DNA of 64,000 bases from Microbacterium galbinum (GTDB taxonomy: Bacteria > Actinomycetota > Actinomycetes > Actinomycetales > Microbacteriaceae): contig NZ_CP078077.1 of NCBI RefSeq assembly GCF_023101185.1, positions 1,455,630 to 1,519,629 of the forward strand. The letters run 5' to 3'. A program made the position numbers and the translations under genes. Shown here piece by piece: positions 8,871 to 16,179 of this stretch (the first letter of the stretch is position 1; the number at the start of each line of letters is the position of its first letter). Under the pieces are notes generated by a model that saw nothing but the letters and a program-made list of their open reading frames with translations, had not been told where the DNA came from and ran no database searches.

Positions 8871-8972
8871 CACAGCTCACAGCGGTTACAGCGATCTACA
8901 GCGGTACAGCGGTTACGGCGATACAGCGATTACGGCGATACAGCGGTCACGGCGTCACGGCGTCACGGCGGT
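8871..8972. repeat. Degenerate tandem array of TACRGCGR-like octamers
   Basis: About 100 bases made of a dozen 8-9 base units (TACAGCGG, TACGGCGA, TACAGCGA, CACGGCGT). It lies between the stop of the small protein gene and the start of the S8 protease gene and touches that stop codon. Such an array can change length by slippage. Confidence 0.75.
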
Positions 8973-9442
8973 CAGAGTTCGAAGCGCGGCGTCGCGAGAG
9001 TGCGCGCCTCACCGCCGACCGTGGTGGTCAGGCGCACCGTGGTCATGCCCGCGGGGACCTCGTCGAACACGAAGCGTCCGGTCTCGGCGGGTGCGGTCGT
9101 GCGGATCGTCTCGCCCGCCGAGCCCTCCTCGCCCTGTGCGAGCACGATCTCGGCGGCCGCCGTGTCGACCCACCCGTCGACGCGGCGCAGGCCGCCCGCG
9201 CTCGCCGTGACGTGCAACAGGATGCTCGTCGTGCCGTCGCTGAACTGCAACGTCAGGGCATCCGTGTCTCCGCGCACCGCACCGAGGTGATCCTCGATGA
9301 GCGTGAGCAGCGCGTACTCCTGGTTCAGTCCGTCCGCGGCGACGGCCGCGATCATCCGATCGACGAGGGTGTCGGGCACGGGGTCGGCATCGCGCCACAT
9401 CGCCCGCAGCTCGGCGAACAGGGCGTCATCGTGGGTGCTCAT
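8972..9442 (-). CDS. Small protein of unknown function in the sigma factor/protease unit
   Basis: A 156-residue cytosolic protein. The first 55 residues look helical (DALFAELRAMWRDADPVPDTLVDRMIAAVAADG). The rest has alternating beta-strand character and ends with GRFVFDEVPAGMTTVRLTTTVGGEARTLATPRFEL, similar to a carboxypeptidase-regulatory-like or transthyretin-like beta sandwich. The start ATG overlaps the stop of the sigma factor gene, so the two are translationally coupled. That position is typical of an anti-sigma factor or a sigma-linked sensor, and the N-terminal helices could bind the sigma factor, but no zinc-binding HxxxCxxC or membrane helix is present. Its function is an inference from context only. 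Confidence 0.75.
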   Translation of the reverse strand: MSTHDDALFAELRAMWRDADPVPDTLVDRMIAAVAADGLNQEYALLTLIEDHLGAVRGDTDALTLQFSDGTTSILLHVTASAGGLRRVDGWVDTAAAEIVLAQGEEGSAGETIRTTAPAETGRFVFDEVPAGMTTVRLTTTVGGEARTLATPRFEL

Positions 9443-10068
9443 GCGATCCCCTCCGTCCGCGGGGCGGTGTCGAGAAGCGAGCGCAGTTTCGCCAGGCACC
9501 GCTGCCGGGTCGGGCCGATGCTCCCCACCGGCATCGCGAGATCCTGGGCGAGGCGGGCGTAGTCCGGGCGGTCCTCGAATGCGACCACCCGCAGCAGGCG
9601 CTGGCACCGTTCGGCCAGTCGACGCACGGCGTTCCAGAGTTGCCGCCGCTCATCCGCGATCGCCGCCCGCTCCTCGGCCGAGTCCTGCACCGGCAGAAGG
9701 GCGTCGAGGTCGTCGGCATCCGTCGTGTCGACGCGTCCGTGGGCCTTGCCCACGCGCCAGGCCTCGCGACGGGCGGTCGTCGTGAGCCAGGCCGAGACCG
9801 CCTGCGCATCGGAGATCGCCGCGTGACCGCGCACCAAACGCATCCATGTGGTCTGCACCACGTCTTCGGCGAGTGAGCGCTCGAGTCCATACGCCCGGAC
9901 GACATGCCACAGCACGGGCGTCATCAAGCGGACGAGCCCGTCCATCGCGCGACCGTCGCCCTCGCGCCATGCGTCGAACAGGTTCGCCGCATGCTGCCAG
10001 CGAGGGGGACCGTCGTCCGACGCAGGATCGAGCGCGGTGCCGGGAGCACCGTCGATCATGAAAGACAT
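9439..10068 (-). CDS. ECF-type RNA polymerase sigma factor
   Basis: A 209-residue protein from ATG 10068. Region 2 is at about residues 30-100, with MDGLVRLMTPVLWHVVRAYGLERSLAEDVVQTTWMRLVR and the -10-binding helix after it. Region 4 is at about 150-200, with RLLRVVAFEDRPDYARLAQDLAMPVGSIGPTRQRCLAKLR as helix-turn-helix. The spacer holds a run of acidic residues (TTDADDLDALLP). The ATG at 10068 is preceded at 8-10 bases by GGTAGGTG; a second ATG at 10059 is possible. It heads the unit that continues through the small protein, the S8 protease and the CHAT protein, so it probably controls that unit. Confidence 0.88.
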   Translation of the reverse strand: MSFMIDGAPGTALDPASDDGPPRWQHAANLFDAWREGDGRAMDGLVRLMTPVLWHVVRAYGLERSLAEDVVQTTWMRLVRGHAAISDAQAVSAWLTTTARREAWRVGKAHGRVDTTDADDLDALLPVQDSAEERAAIADERRQLWNAVRRLAERCQRLLRVVAFEDRPDYARLAQDLAMPVGSIGPTRQRCLAKLRSLLDTAPRTEGIA

Positions 10069-10170
10069 TGTGAGCACACCTACCAGGAGCACGGCAAGAG
10101 GTTTCTGATACATGACGTGATTGGTCGGAGTCCAGGAATCCGGGGAGCGGATGCCGTCATGCCGGGCCGA

Positions 10171-10176
10171 TACGGT
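10171..10176 (+). promoter_or_regulatory. Probable leaderless -10 box TACGGT
   Basis: TACGGT is followed by six bases and GTG 10183. This spacing supports GTG 10183 as the true start of the small membrane protein instead of the ATG at 10159. Confidence 0.45.
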
Positions 10177-10182
10177 GGACGG

Positions 10183-10401
10183 GTGACCCTTCTCGCCGTC
10201 ATCCTGTTCCTCAACGCCGCCTTCAATGCGATCGCGTGGCCGCAGTTCCTCCGCCGGGTCGCGAAGGACCCCCGTGCCAAGGACGCGAACGGCAAGGCCA
10301 CGAAGTTCCTGATCGTGCACATCGTGCTGATCTCGATCGCGCTGACCCTCGCCCTGCTCTCACTGCTCGCCGGCATCGCCGCGCTCACGGGCGCGCTGTA
10401 A
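10183..10401 (+). CDS. Small membrane protein, SCO4848-like family
   Basis: A 72-residue protein with two hydrophobic helices. The first segment (LLAVILFLNAAFNAIAWPQFL) is followed by a basic loop (RRVAKDPRAKDANGKATKF) and a second helix (LIVHIVLISIALTLALLSLLAGIAAL). This pattern matches a small actinobacterial membrane protein family typified by SCO4848 of Streptomyces, whose role is unknown. I chose GTG 10183 over ATG 10159 because a leaderless -10 box sits at the right distance. The gene is divergent from the sigma factor and convergent with the MFS gene, and nothing in the context indicates a function. Confidence 0.8.
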   Translation: MTLLAVILFLNAAFNAIAWPQFLRRVAKDPRAKDANGKATKFLIVHIVLISIALTLALLSLLAGIAALTGAL

Positions 10402-10430
10402 CTCGGGCGCCGAGGAATTCGGGCATCCGT

Positions 10431-10515
10431 TCGTCGAGACCCATCGATCGCGCCGAGACCCATCGTCCGCGACGTCGATAGGGGTGGGTCTCGACGTTTC
10501 CGGTGGGTTTCGAGG
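10431..10515. repeat. Dispersed repeat family D, copy 2
   Basis: It contains GTCGAGACCCATCG and CGAGACCCATCGTC, then GGTGGGTCTCGACG and GGTGGGTTTCGAGG in the opposite sense. It lies between the convergent genes ending at 10401 and 10536, like the copy at 1998-2061. Confidence 0.65.
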
Positions 10516-10535
10516 CGCAGGCGGATGCCGAGGGC

Positions 10536-11858
10536 TCAGGCCTCGTAGCGGCGGGCGTGCTCGGCCCACCGCGCCTCGACCGGTAGGGCGCGCAGTGCGC
10601 GGTTGCCGATCGCCAGCGCGACCGCGACCGCGCAGAGCGCCGCGCACACCAGGATCGTGTTCTGACGGCCGATCCAGGCGAGTCCGAACCCGGCGATCAG
10701 CGGTCCGAGCGGCATCGCCCCCATGCCCAGCACCCCGGCGGCGCTGTTCGCGCGCCCGAGCAGGCGGCTCGGGGTCGCGACCATGAAGTAGCCCATCATC
10801 CCGGCGTTGAGGGCGGGCACGAGCAGCACCGCCGCGCCGAGCACGGCGATGATCGCCCACGGTTCGACCATCCATGACAGCGCGACGGTGGCGACCGCGA
10901 CCACCGACAGGGCGGTGATGGTCAGGATGCCGGCGCCGATGCGCGGAACCAGCAGCGGGGCGATCACGGCTCCGACCAGCATCACGGCCCCGACGCCGGC
11001 GCTCAGGGCGCCGATCAGCAGTTCGGAGTGCCCGGCCTGCTGCAGCGCGTAGATGGTCGTGGTGATCGCGGCGTTGAACCCGAGGTTCACGATCGTGGTG
11101 ATCGCGAGCACTCCGCCGAGATCCGGGCGGGAGAACAACCAGCGGAACGCCTCGCCCATTTCACGGACTCCGCTGCGAAAACCCGGACCGCCCGCGGCAT
11201 CCGCGGCGTGTCCGAGTGCGACGTGCCGAGCATCCGTCCGTTCGTCTCCGTTCTCGCGCGTCGTGCGCGAGCCGCCCCGCACGAGCACCCACGCGGTGCC
11301 CGCGGCGATCAGATGGCAGAGCGTCATGACGAGGCCGACCAGCCACCCTCCGACGCCGAGCAGCACACCGCCGAGCGGTCCGCCCGCGAGCTGCAGCGCG
11401 GCATCCCGCCCCTGGTTGGCGGCCTGCGCGCGGCCCATGGCGTCATCGGGGACGATCTCTTTCAGCGCGCTCTCGCCGGCCACGTCGAAGAGCCCGCTGC
11501 GTGCCGCGAGCAGCAGGTTGATCGCGAACAGTGCGGTGAAGGTGAGCGCCTCGCTCGCCGCGAGCAGGGTGAACGCCGTGGCGAGTGCAATGCCGAACAG
11601 CGAGCCGATGAGCATCAGCACGACGCGGCGGTGGCGGTCGGCGAGCACCCCGCCGACCAGGGTCGTGAGCAGGCGGGCGACGAGTCCGGCCCCGGCGATG
11701 ATGCCGGCCTGCGCGGGGTCGTCGGTGACGATGAGGGCGAGGAGCGGGATCGCGAAGCCCGTCAGTGCGGCGGCGAGGCCCTTGCTCGTGTCGCTCACGA
11801 GCCAGGTGAGATAGCGGGTGTTCCGCCACAGGCGGTGCGGGGCGGTCGCGGTGGTCAT
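10536..11858 (-). CDS. MFS transporter, drug-efflux-like
   Basis: A 440-residue protein with about 12 membrane helices in two halves joined by a charged cytoplasmic loop (around residues 190-220). The conserved loop 2-3 motif appears as GGVLADRHRRVVLM. The first half resembles the DHA3/EntS-type exporters. The start is ATG 11858; an in-frame ATG seven codons upstream at 11879 is less likely since it lies nearer the operator. The gene is divergent from an ArsR-like regulator, and two TTGCGCAA sites sit between them, so the exporter is probably repressed by that regulator. The substrate is unknown. Confidence 0.85.
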   Translation of the reverse strand: MTTATAPHRLWRNTRYLTWLVSDTSKGLAAALTGFAIPLLALIVTDDPAQAGIIAGAGLVARLLTTLVGGVLADRHRRVVLMLIGSLFGIALATAFTLLAASEALTFTALFAINLLLAARSGLFDVAGESALKEIVPDDAMGRAQAANQGRDAALQLAGGPLGGVLLGVGGWLVGLVMTLCHLIAAGTAWVLVRGGSRTTRENGDERTDARHVALGHAADAAGGPGFRSGVREMGEAFRWLFSRPDLGGVLAITTIVNLGFNAAITTTIYALQQAGHSELLIGALSAGVGAVMLVGAVIAPLLVPRIGAGILTITALSVVAVATVALSWMVEPWAIIAVLGAAVLLVPALNAGMMGYFMVATPSRLLGRANSAAGVLGMGAMPLGPLIAGFGLAWIGRQNTILVCAALCAVAVALAIGNRALRALPVEARWAEHARRYEA

Positions 11859-11885
11859 GGCTCGATGGTAGATCCGCAAGAACAG

Positions 11886-11907
11886 TTGCGCAACTACTAT
11901 TGCGCAA
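11886..11907. promoter_or_regulatory. Operator with two TTGCGCAA palindromes
   Basis: The 8-base palindrome TTGCGCAA occurs at 11886-11893 and 11900-11907, fourteen bases centre to centre, between the divergent MFS and ArsR-like genes. The right copy overlaps the expected -35 region of the regulator. It is the probable binding site of that regulator. Confidence 0.65.
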
Positions 11908-11920
11908 ATTCGGGTGCGGA

Positions 11921-11926
11921 TAGACT
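11921..11926 (+). promoter_or_regulatory. Leaderless -10 box TAGACT
   Basis: TAGACT is followed by six bases and ATG 11933. This predicts a leaderless transcript for the ArsR-like regulator. Confidence 0.5.
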
Positions 11927-11932
11927 CGACGC

Positions 11933-12514
11933 ATGGCTGACGACGAGACCGCGGCGGATGCCGAGTGGATGACCTCGGCGATGCTCAAGGCGTTCGCGAA
12001 CCCGCTGCGCCGCCGCATCCTGCGCCTGTTCTCGCGTCATGAGCACCTGCGCGCCGCCGACATCGCCGCCGAGCTCGAGGTGCCGGCCAACAGCGTCAGC
12101 TTCCACCTGCGGGCGCTGGCGGATGCCGGGCTCATCGTCGAAGCGCCCGAGCACGCGCGCGACCGCCGCGACCGCGTGTGGACGAGCCGCAAGGGGGCGC
12201 TCAACGTCGGCGGCCCCGAGAACCCCGTCGTCGACGAGGCTCTCGGAACCGCCGTGATCTCGGCCATCGCCGAAGAGCATCAGGACCTGTTCCGCCGCGT
12301 GATCGCGTGGACTCCCGAGTACGTCGCCGGGCGCACGGCCGAGGTGCACGCGACCTTCTCGCAGCGCACGATCCGGCTCACCGAGGCCGAGTTCGAGAAG
12401 GCCATGATCCGTGTGAACGACGTGCTCGATGACGCGCAGAAGGCGCACGACGACGCCGACCCCGCCGGTCGCCACTGGCAGATCGACGTGATCGGCGCCG
12501 ACGACACGATCTGA
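11933..12514 (+). CDS. ArsR-like winged-helix transcriptional regulator
   Basis: A 193-residue cytosolic DNA-binding protein. Residues 15-85 form a winged helix (LKAFANPLRRRILRLF, then AADIAAELEVPANSVSFHLRALADAGLI as the recognition part). The C-terminal 100 residues are helical and could bind a ligand or form the dimer. No clustered Cys metal site like that of classical ArsR sensors is visible. It is divergent from an MFS exporter with a shared control region of 74 bases carrying two TTGCGCAA palindromes, so it most likely represses both genes. The inducer is unknown. Confidence 0.85.
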   Translation: MADDETAADAEWMTSAMLKAFANPLRRRILRLFSRHEHLRAADIAAELEVPANSVSFHLRALADAGLIVEAPEHARDRRDRVWTSRKGALNVGGPENPVVDEALGTAVISAIAEEHQDLFRRVIAWTPEYVAGRTAEVHATFSQRTIRLTEAEFEKAMIRVNDVLDDAQKAHDDADPAGRHWQIDVIGADDTI

Positions 12515-12531
12515 TCGAAGTTGTGCGGGGT

Positions 12532-12606
12532 GGGACCCTTCGACAGGCTCAGGGACCCAGTGCGTGTGCGGGGCTACTGGGTTGCTGAGCCTGTCGAAGG
12601 ATCCCC
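12532..12606. repeat. Dispersed repeat family A, facing pair
   Basis: A forward core (TTCGACAGGCTCAGGGACCC) is followed 15-20 bases later by its reverse copy (GGGTTGCTGAGCCTGTCGAA). The pair can fold into a long hairpin and lies between convergent genes, where it could act as a two-way terminator. Confidence 0.85.
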
Positions 12607-12624
12607 CAGGCGGGAGGCCCGGCG

Positions 12625-13311
12625 CTACGGCTTCGCGCGGCGGAAGGCGAGGAACGAGATCGCGGCGAGGATCGCGGCCGCGAGCAGTCCCCACAGTGCG
12701 ATGCCGAGCGCGCCGGCGTCGAGGAACGCGGCGCCGACCTCCCCCCAGAGCTCGAGCCGAGTGGCCAGGAAGGCCAGGCCGATGAGCACGAGCGCGAGGC
12801 CCACGCCCACCACGGTGAGCACCGTCGGTCCCCAGCTCTTGTAGATCGTCGCTCCGGTGAAGCCGATCACGAAGAGGAGCAGGGCCAACGCGAAGTAGAC
12901 CGTGAACGCTCCGAGCGGGCCGGCCTCCCAGAGCCACGGAAGGTAGAACACGTAGCCGTTGATGCCGTAGCCGTCGGTGAGGGTCTCGATCGCACCACCG
13001 ATGAGGAAGATGATGCCGAGGAAGGTGCTGCCGAGAACCGCGGTGAGGAGAGTTCCGACGAAGAACTCCCGGCGCGTGACGCTCATCGCCTGGGAGAACG
13101 GGAACGTGAGCGTCATGGACGACAGGCCGAGCGCGAAGAAGTACCAGAGCGGAGCCTGCCCGCCTCCGCCGTACTTGGGGCCCGAGGTCGGGATCATCGC
13201 GTAGATGAGCACCGAGATCACGACGGCCGATCCGAGGATGATCAGCGGCACCCAGACGAAGGTCTGCCGGTTGATGAGCTGCAGGCGGACGACGTTGAGC
13301 GTGCGTCGCAT
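12625..13311 (-). CDS. ABC transporter permease of a YtrA-controlled export operon
   Basis: A 228-residue protein with six hydrophobic segments and short loops, the size and topology of ABC-2-type export permeases. The N-terminus (RRTLNVVRLQLINRQTFVWVPLIILG) is a cytoplasmic stub plus first helix. An extracytoplasmic segment around residues 42-52 is Gly-rich (GPKYGGGGQ). Its start codon overlaps the stop of the ATPase gene by four bases, so it is coupled to it. No known permease family is obvious from motifs, and the role is inferred from the operon: GntR regulator, ATPase, permease. Substrate may be a cell-envelope-active peptide, as in other YtrA operons. Confidence 0.78.
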   Translation of the reverse strand: MRRTLNVVRLQLINRQTFVWVPLIILGSAVVISVLIYAMIPTSGPKYGGGGQAPLWYFFALGLSSMTLTFPFSQAMSVTRREFFVGTLLTAVLGSTFLGIIFLIGGAIETLTDGYGINGYVFYLPWLWEAGPLGAFTVYFALALLLFVIGFTGATIYKSWGPTVLTVVGVGLALVLIGLAFLATRLELWGEVGAAFLDAGALGIALWGLLAAAILAAISFLAFRRAKP

Positions 13312-14213
13312 CAGAGTGCCCCTTCCTTCACGGCCGAGGGGTTCTCGGCCTTCTGGGTGAGTCGGACGATCAACTGCTGGAGAGAGACGGGCGCGAGGTC
13401 GAGCCCGAGTCCGGAGACCTCGGCGCGCTCTGCGGGAGAGAGGGCGCCGAGCACGGTGACGGACGCCACGCGCCCGAGCGACTCGCGGTGGAGGACTTCC
13501 CGGTCGCCGACCCAGGAGTCGACGGCCGCGGCGTCGCCGACGACGGTCACGGCACGGTCGCGCACGGCATCCGTGTCGTCGTTGAGGAGGATGCGTCCCT
13601 GGTCGATCACGATGACCTTCTCGATGAGGTTCGACACCTCGTCGATCAGGTGCGACGACAGGATGATGGTGCGCGGGTGTTCGGCGTAGTCCTCGATGAG
13701 ACGGTCGTAGAAGATCTGCCGGGCGACGGCGTCGAGCCCCAGGTAGGGCTCGTCGAAGAACGTAAGCTCGGCGCGCGAGGCGAGCCCGATGATGACTCCG
13801 ACCGCCGAGAGCTGGCCGCGCGAGAGCTTCTTGATCGTCTGCTTCATGGGCAGCTGGAACTCGGCGATGAGTTCGTCGGCGAGGGCCTGGTCCCAGTTCG
13901 GGAAGAACAGGCGGGCGGCCGTGAAGGCGTGCCGCGGGTACGCGTCGTCGGGGTACTTCTGGCTCTCGCGCACGAAGCAGATGCGACTGAGCACGCGGGA
14001 GTTCTCGTACGGGTGCTCGCCGAACACCCGCACCGAGCCCGAGGTCTCGAAGTTCTGGGCGGTGAGGATCGACATGAGCGTCGTCTTGCCGGCGCCGTTG
14101 CGACCGAGGAGGCCGTAGATGTGGCCGCCCTCGAGCGTGAGCGACACGTCGTCGAGCGCCCGGGTGTCCTTGTAGCGCTTGGTGAGGTTCTGCACCTCGA
14201 TGACGGTGGTCAT
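13311..14213 (-). CDS. ABC transporter ATP-binding protein
   Basis: A 300-residue ATPase. Walker A is GRNGAGKTT at about residues 37-45. The signature is LSRGQLS (instead of the usual LSGGQ) and Walker B is LTFFDEPYLGLD, with the switch His in SSHL. A C-terminal region of about 90 residues follows the nucleotide-binding domain. It overlaps the upstream regulator gene and the downstream permease gene by four bases on each side, so the three are one operon. This arrangement matches exporters controlled by YtrA-type regulators, which often respond to cell-wall-active compounds. The modified signature sequence is seen in other members of this subgroup. Confidence 0.9.
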   Translation of the reverse strand: MTTVIEVQNLTKRYKDTRALDDVSLTLEGGHIYGLLGRNGAGKTTLMSILTAQNFETSGSVRVFGEHPYENSRVLSRICFVRESQKYPDDAYPRHAFTAARLFFPNWDQALADELIAEFQLPMKQTIKKLSRGQLSAVGVIIGLASRAELTFFDEPYLGLDAVARQIFYDRLIEDYAEHPRTIILSSHLIDEVSNLIEKVIVIDQGRILLNDDTDAVRDRAVTVVGDAAAVDSWVGDREVLHRESLGRVASVTVLGALSPAERAEVSGLGLDLAPVSLQQLIVRLTQKAENPSAVKEGAL

Positions 14214-14602
14214 GCGGTGGTCTTCCCTTCTCGTGCGGTGGGGGTTCGTGCCGCGCGCTCGGCGAGCAGCGCGGCGAGGTCGTCGGCGTCGAGACCCAGG
14301 GTGCGGGCCTCGGTGATCAGCGGGTCGATGTACCGGTCGGCGAAGGCGGCGCGGCGCTCGCCGAGGAGGCGCTCCCGGGCGCCGTCGGCGACGAACATGC
14401 CGATCCCGCGACGCTTGTAGATGACGCCCTTGTCGGTGAGCATCGCGACTCCTTTCGCTGCGGTGGCGGGGTTGATGCGGTAGAACGCGGCGAGCTCGTT
14501 GGTCGAGGGTGCCTGGGCTTCCTCGGCGAGCGAACCGTCGACGATCGAGTCCTCGATCTGCTCGGCGATCTGGAGGAAGAGGGGCTTGCCTTCTTCGATC
14601 AC
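14210..14602 (-). CDS. GntR family regulator, YtrA subfamily
   Basis: A 130-residue DNA-binding protein. The winged helix covers residues 5-75 (PLFLQIAEQIEDSIVDGSL, then STNELAAFYRINPATAAKGVAMLTDKGVIYKRRGIGMFV). A short helical tail of about 50 residues replaces a ligand-binding domain, which defines the YtrA group. The start is GTG 14602, preceded by GGAGG at proper distance. Twelve bases further upstream begins a 40-base inverted repeat that is the likely operator. It is the first gene of an operon with an ABC ATPase and permease and probably represses it. Confidence 0.88.
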   Translation of the reverse strand: MIEEGKPLFLQIAEQIEDSIVDGSLAEEAQAPSTNELAAFYRINPATAAKGVAMLTDKGVIYKRRGIGMFVADGARERLLGERRAAFADRYIDPLITEARTLGLDADDLAALLAERAARTPTAREGKTTA

Positions 14603-14614
14603 GCGTCCTCCACG

Positions 14615-14654
14615 GGTTAGGGGGTTACTTACATGACTAACTAACCCCTTAACC
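14615..14654. promoter_or_regulatory. Operator: 40-base inverted repeat
   Basis: The left arm GGTTAGGGGGTTACTTA and the reverse complement of the right arm, GGTTAAGGGGTTAGTTA, match at 15 of 17 positions around a 6-base spacer. It lies between the GntR operon and the divergent PLP enzyme gene and is the likely YtrA-type binding site for both. Confidence 0.75.
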
Positions 14655-14726
14655 GGGAGTGTTGTCAACCCCTCGGTCGCGTAGATTCGTAAGGACCCCC
14701 GACGAACCCCACGCGAAGGACACCCC

Positions 14727-16001
14727 ATGGCACGGCTTCAGGACGGGTGGGGCGACGAGCGCCTCACCGCACGCGACAAGGGAATCCCCGAGCGAGCGAT
14801 CGGGCTGACCGTCGACGAATTCCTCGCGACCGGGCCCCGGCTGTCGGAGTTCTGGACGCCGATCATCGCGCTCGACGACGCCGCGATGCGCCACAACCTC
14901 TCGGTGATGGCCGAGTGGACCTCCGCCCGGGGCCTGCAGCTCATGCCCCACGGCAAGACGACCATGGCCCCCGCGCTCTGGCAGCGTCAGCTCGACATCG
15001 GATGCCCCGGCATCACCCTCGCGACCATGGGCCAGGTGCGCACCGCCCGCACCTTCGGCCTCGACAGCGTCATGCTCGCGAACGCCGTCGTCGACGCGCG
15101 CTCGCTGCGGTGGCTCGCGGGCGAGCTCGCCGACCCCGACTTCCGCTTCGTGAGCTGGGCCGACTCCCTCGAGACCGTCGACGCGATGGAGCGCACCCTG
15201 CGTGAGACGGGTGTGCCGCGCCGGGTCGACGTCTGCGTCGAACTGGGAGCCGAGGGCGGGCGCACCGGCGCCCGGAGCGTCGAGGCGGCGATCGAGATCG
15301 GGCGTCGGATCGCGGCATCCGATGTGCTCCGCCTCGCCGGCGTCGGCGGCTACGAGGGTGCCCTCGGGCACGACCGATCGGATGCCGCGCTCGCCGCCGT
15401 TCGCGCCTACCTGGCCGACCAGCTCGTCGTGCACGAGGCCCTCGGCGACCTCTATGACGAGGGCGACGTGTTCGTCACGGCAGGCGGCAGTGCGTATTTC
15501 GACCTGGTCGCCGAGGTCTACGCGCCCGCGATCGCCCGCGACTCCCGCACGCGGTTCACGCTGCGTTCGGGCGCGTACATCGTGCACGACGACGGCTTCT
15601 ACCGCGGCATCTCGCCTCTCGACGAGACGTTCCCCGGCACGGAGGCGGGCGGGGTGTTCCGCTCGGCGATGCGCGGCTATGCGCGGGTCGTCTCGCACCC
15701 CGAGCCCGCGCTCGCCCTGCTCGACGGCGGCAAGCGCGACTTCCCCTTCGACGAGGGGCTGCCCGTCGTGCACGGGGTCGCCGGAGATCTCGGTGAGGCG
15801 CTCGCGCCGCTCGCCGGGGCATCCGTCACCGCGATGAACGACCAGCACACGTTCCTGCGCGGGGCGGACGTCGCGATCGGCGACGTCGTCGCCCTCGGCC
15901 TCTCGCACCCGTGCACGGCGTTCGACAAGTGGCACTTCCTGCCCGTCGTCGAGTCGGCCGAGTCGGACCGCGTCGTGGAGCTCGTGCGCACGTTCTTCTG
16001 A
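14727..16001 (+). CDS. Fold-type III PLP enzyme, D-serine dehydratase/D-threonine aldolase-like
   Basis: A 424-residue cytosolic enzyme. The PLP-binding Lys is in LMPHGKTTMAP at about residue 75, the equivalent of the HxKTH site of alanine racemase-fold amino acid deaminases. The C-terminal LSHPCTAFDKW contains the His and Cys that bind a metal ion in eukaryotic-type D-serine dehydratases. The middle segment GAEGGRTGAR is the usual phosphate-binding area. It probably breaks down a D-amino acid or a beta-hydroxy amino acid. The start is ATG 14727 with GAAGGA as ribosome binding site and a candidate -10 TAGATT at 14682. It is divergent from the GntR/ABC operon. Confidence 0.82.
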   Translation: MARLQDGWGDERLTARDKGIPERAIGLTVDEFLATGPRLSEFWTPIIALDDAAMRHNLSVMAEWTSARGLQLMPHGKTTMAPALWQRQLDIGCPGITLATMGQVRTARTFGLDSVMLANAVVDARSLRWLAGELADPDFRFVSWADSLETVDAMERTLRETGVPRRVDVCVELGAEGGRTGARSVEAAIEIGRRIAASDVLRLAGVGGYEGALGHDRSDAALAAVRAYLADQLVVHEALGDLYDEGDVFVTAGGSAYFDLVAEVYAPAIARDSRTRFTLRSGAYIVHDDGFYRGISPLDETFPGTEAGGVFRSAMRGYARVVSHPEPALALLDGGKRDFPFDEGLPVVHGVAGDLGEALAPLAGASVTAMNDQHTFLRGADVAIGDVVALGLSHPCTAFDKWHFLPVVESAESDRVVELVRTFF

Positions 16002-16017
16002 GGGCTCTCTCGTGGTG

Positions 16018-16086
16018 GGCCCTTCGACAAGCTCAGGGACCCAGCTGCTGAACCCTGGGGTCGCTGAGCCTGTCGAAGCGTCCCGG
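16018..16086. repeat. Dispersed repeat family A, facing pair
   Basis: A forward core (CTTCGACAAGCTCAGGGACC) and a reverse core (GGGTCGCTGAGCCTGTCGAA) lie about 20 bases apart and can form a hairpin just after the PLP enzyme gene. Confidence 0.85.
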
Positions 16087-16090
16087 ACCC

Positions 16091-16160
16091 CGGTTCCTGA
16101 GCGAGGATCCCTTCGTCTCGCTTCGCTCGCTCAGGAACCGCGCAGCGACGAGACGGAGGG
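16091..16160. repeat. Dispersed repeat family B, self-complementary copy
   Basis: CGGTTCCTGAGCGAGG is followed by the opposite-strand form GCTCGCTCAGGAACCG, then by a partial copy (GCGACGAGACGGAGGG). Related copies are at 53697-53738 and 56826-56855. It abuts the promoter of the methyltransferase gene. Confidence 0.75.
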
Positions 16161-16167
16161 CCCCGCG

Positions 16168-16173
16168 TACAGT
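16168..16173 (+). promoter_or_regulatory. Leaderless -10 box TACAGT
   Basis: TACAGT, six bases, then GTG 16180. This spacing fixes the start of the methyltransferase gene. Confidence 0.55.
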
Positions 16174-16179
16174 GAACAG

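Noticed and set aside
4670..10068. CHAT protease as part of a type III-E CRISPR (Craspase) system
   Set aside because: No CRISPR array, gRAMP or other cas gene is present, so only the protease domain is shared.
9904..10182. Upstream extension of the small SCO4848-like protein to earlier in-frame starts
   Set aside because: The extension runs antisense into the sigma factor gene and has no membrane or domain pattern; the leaderless box supports GTG 10183.
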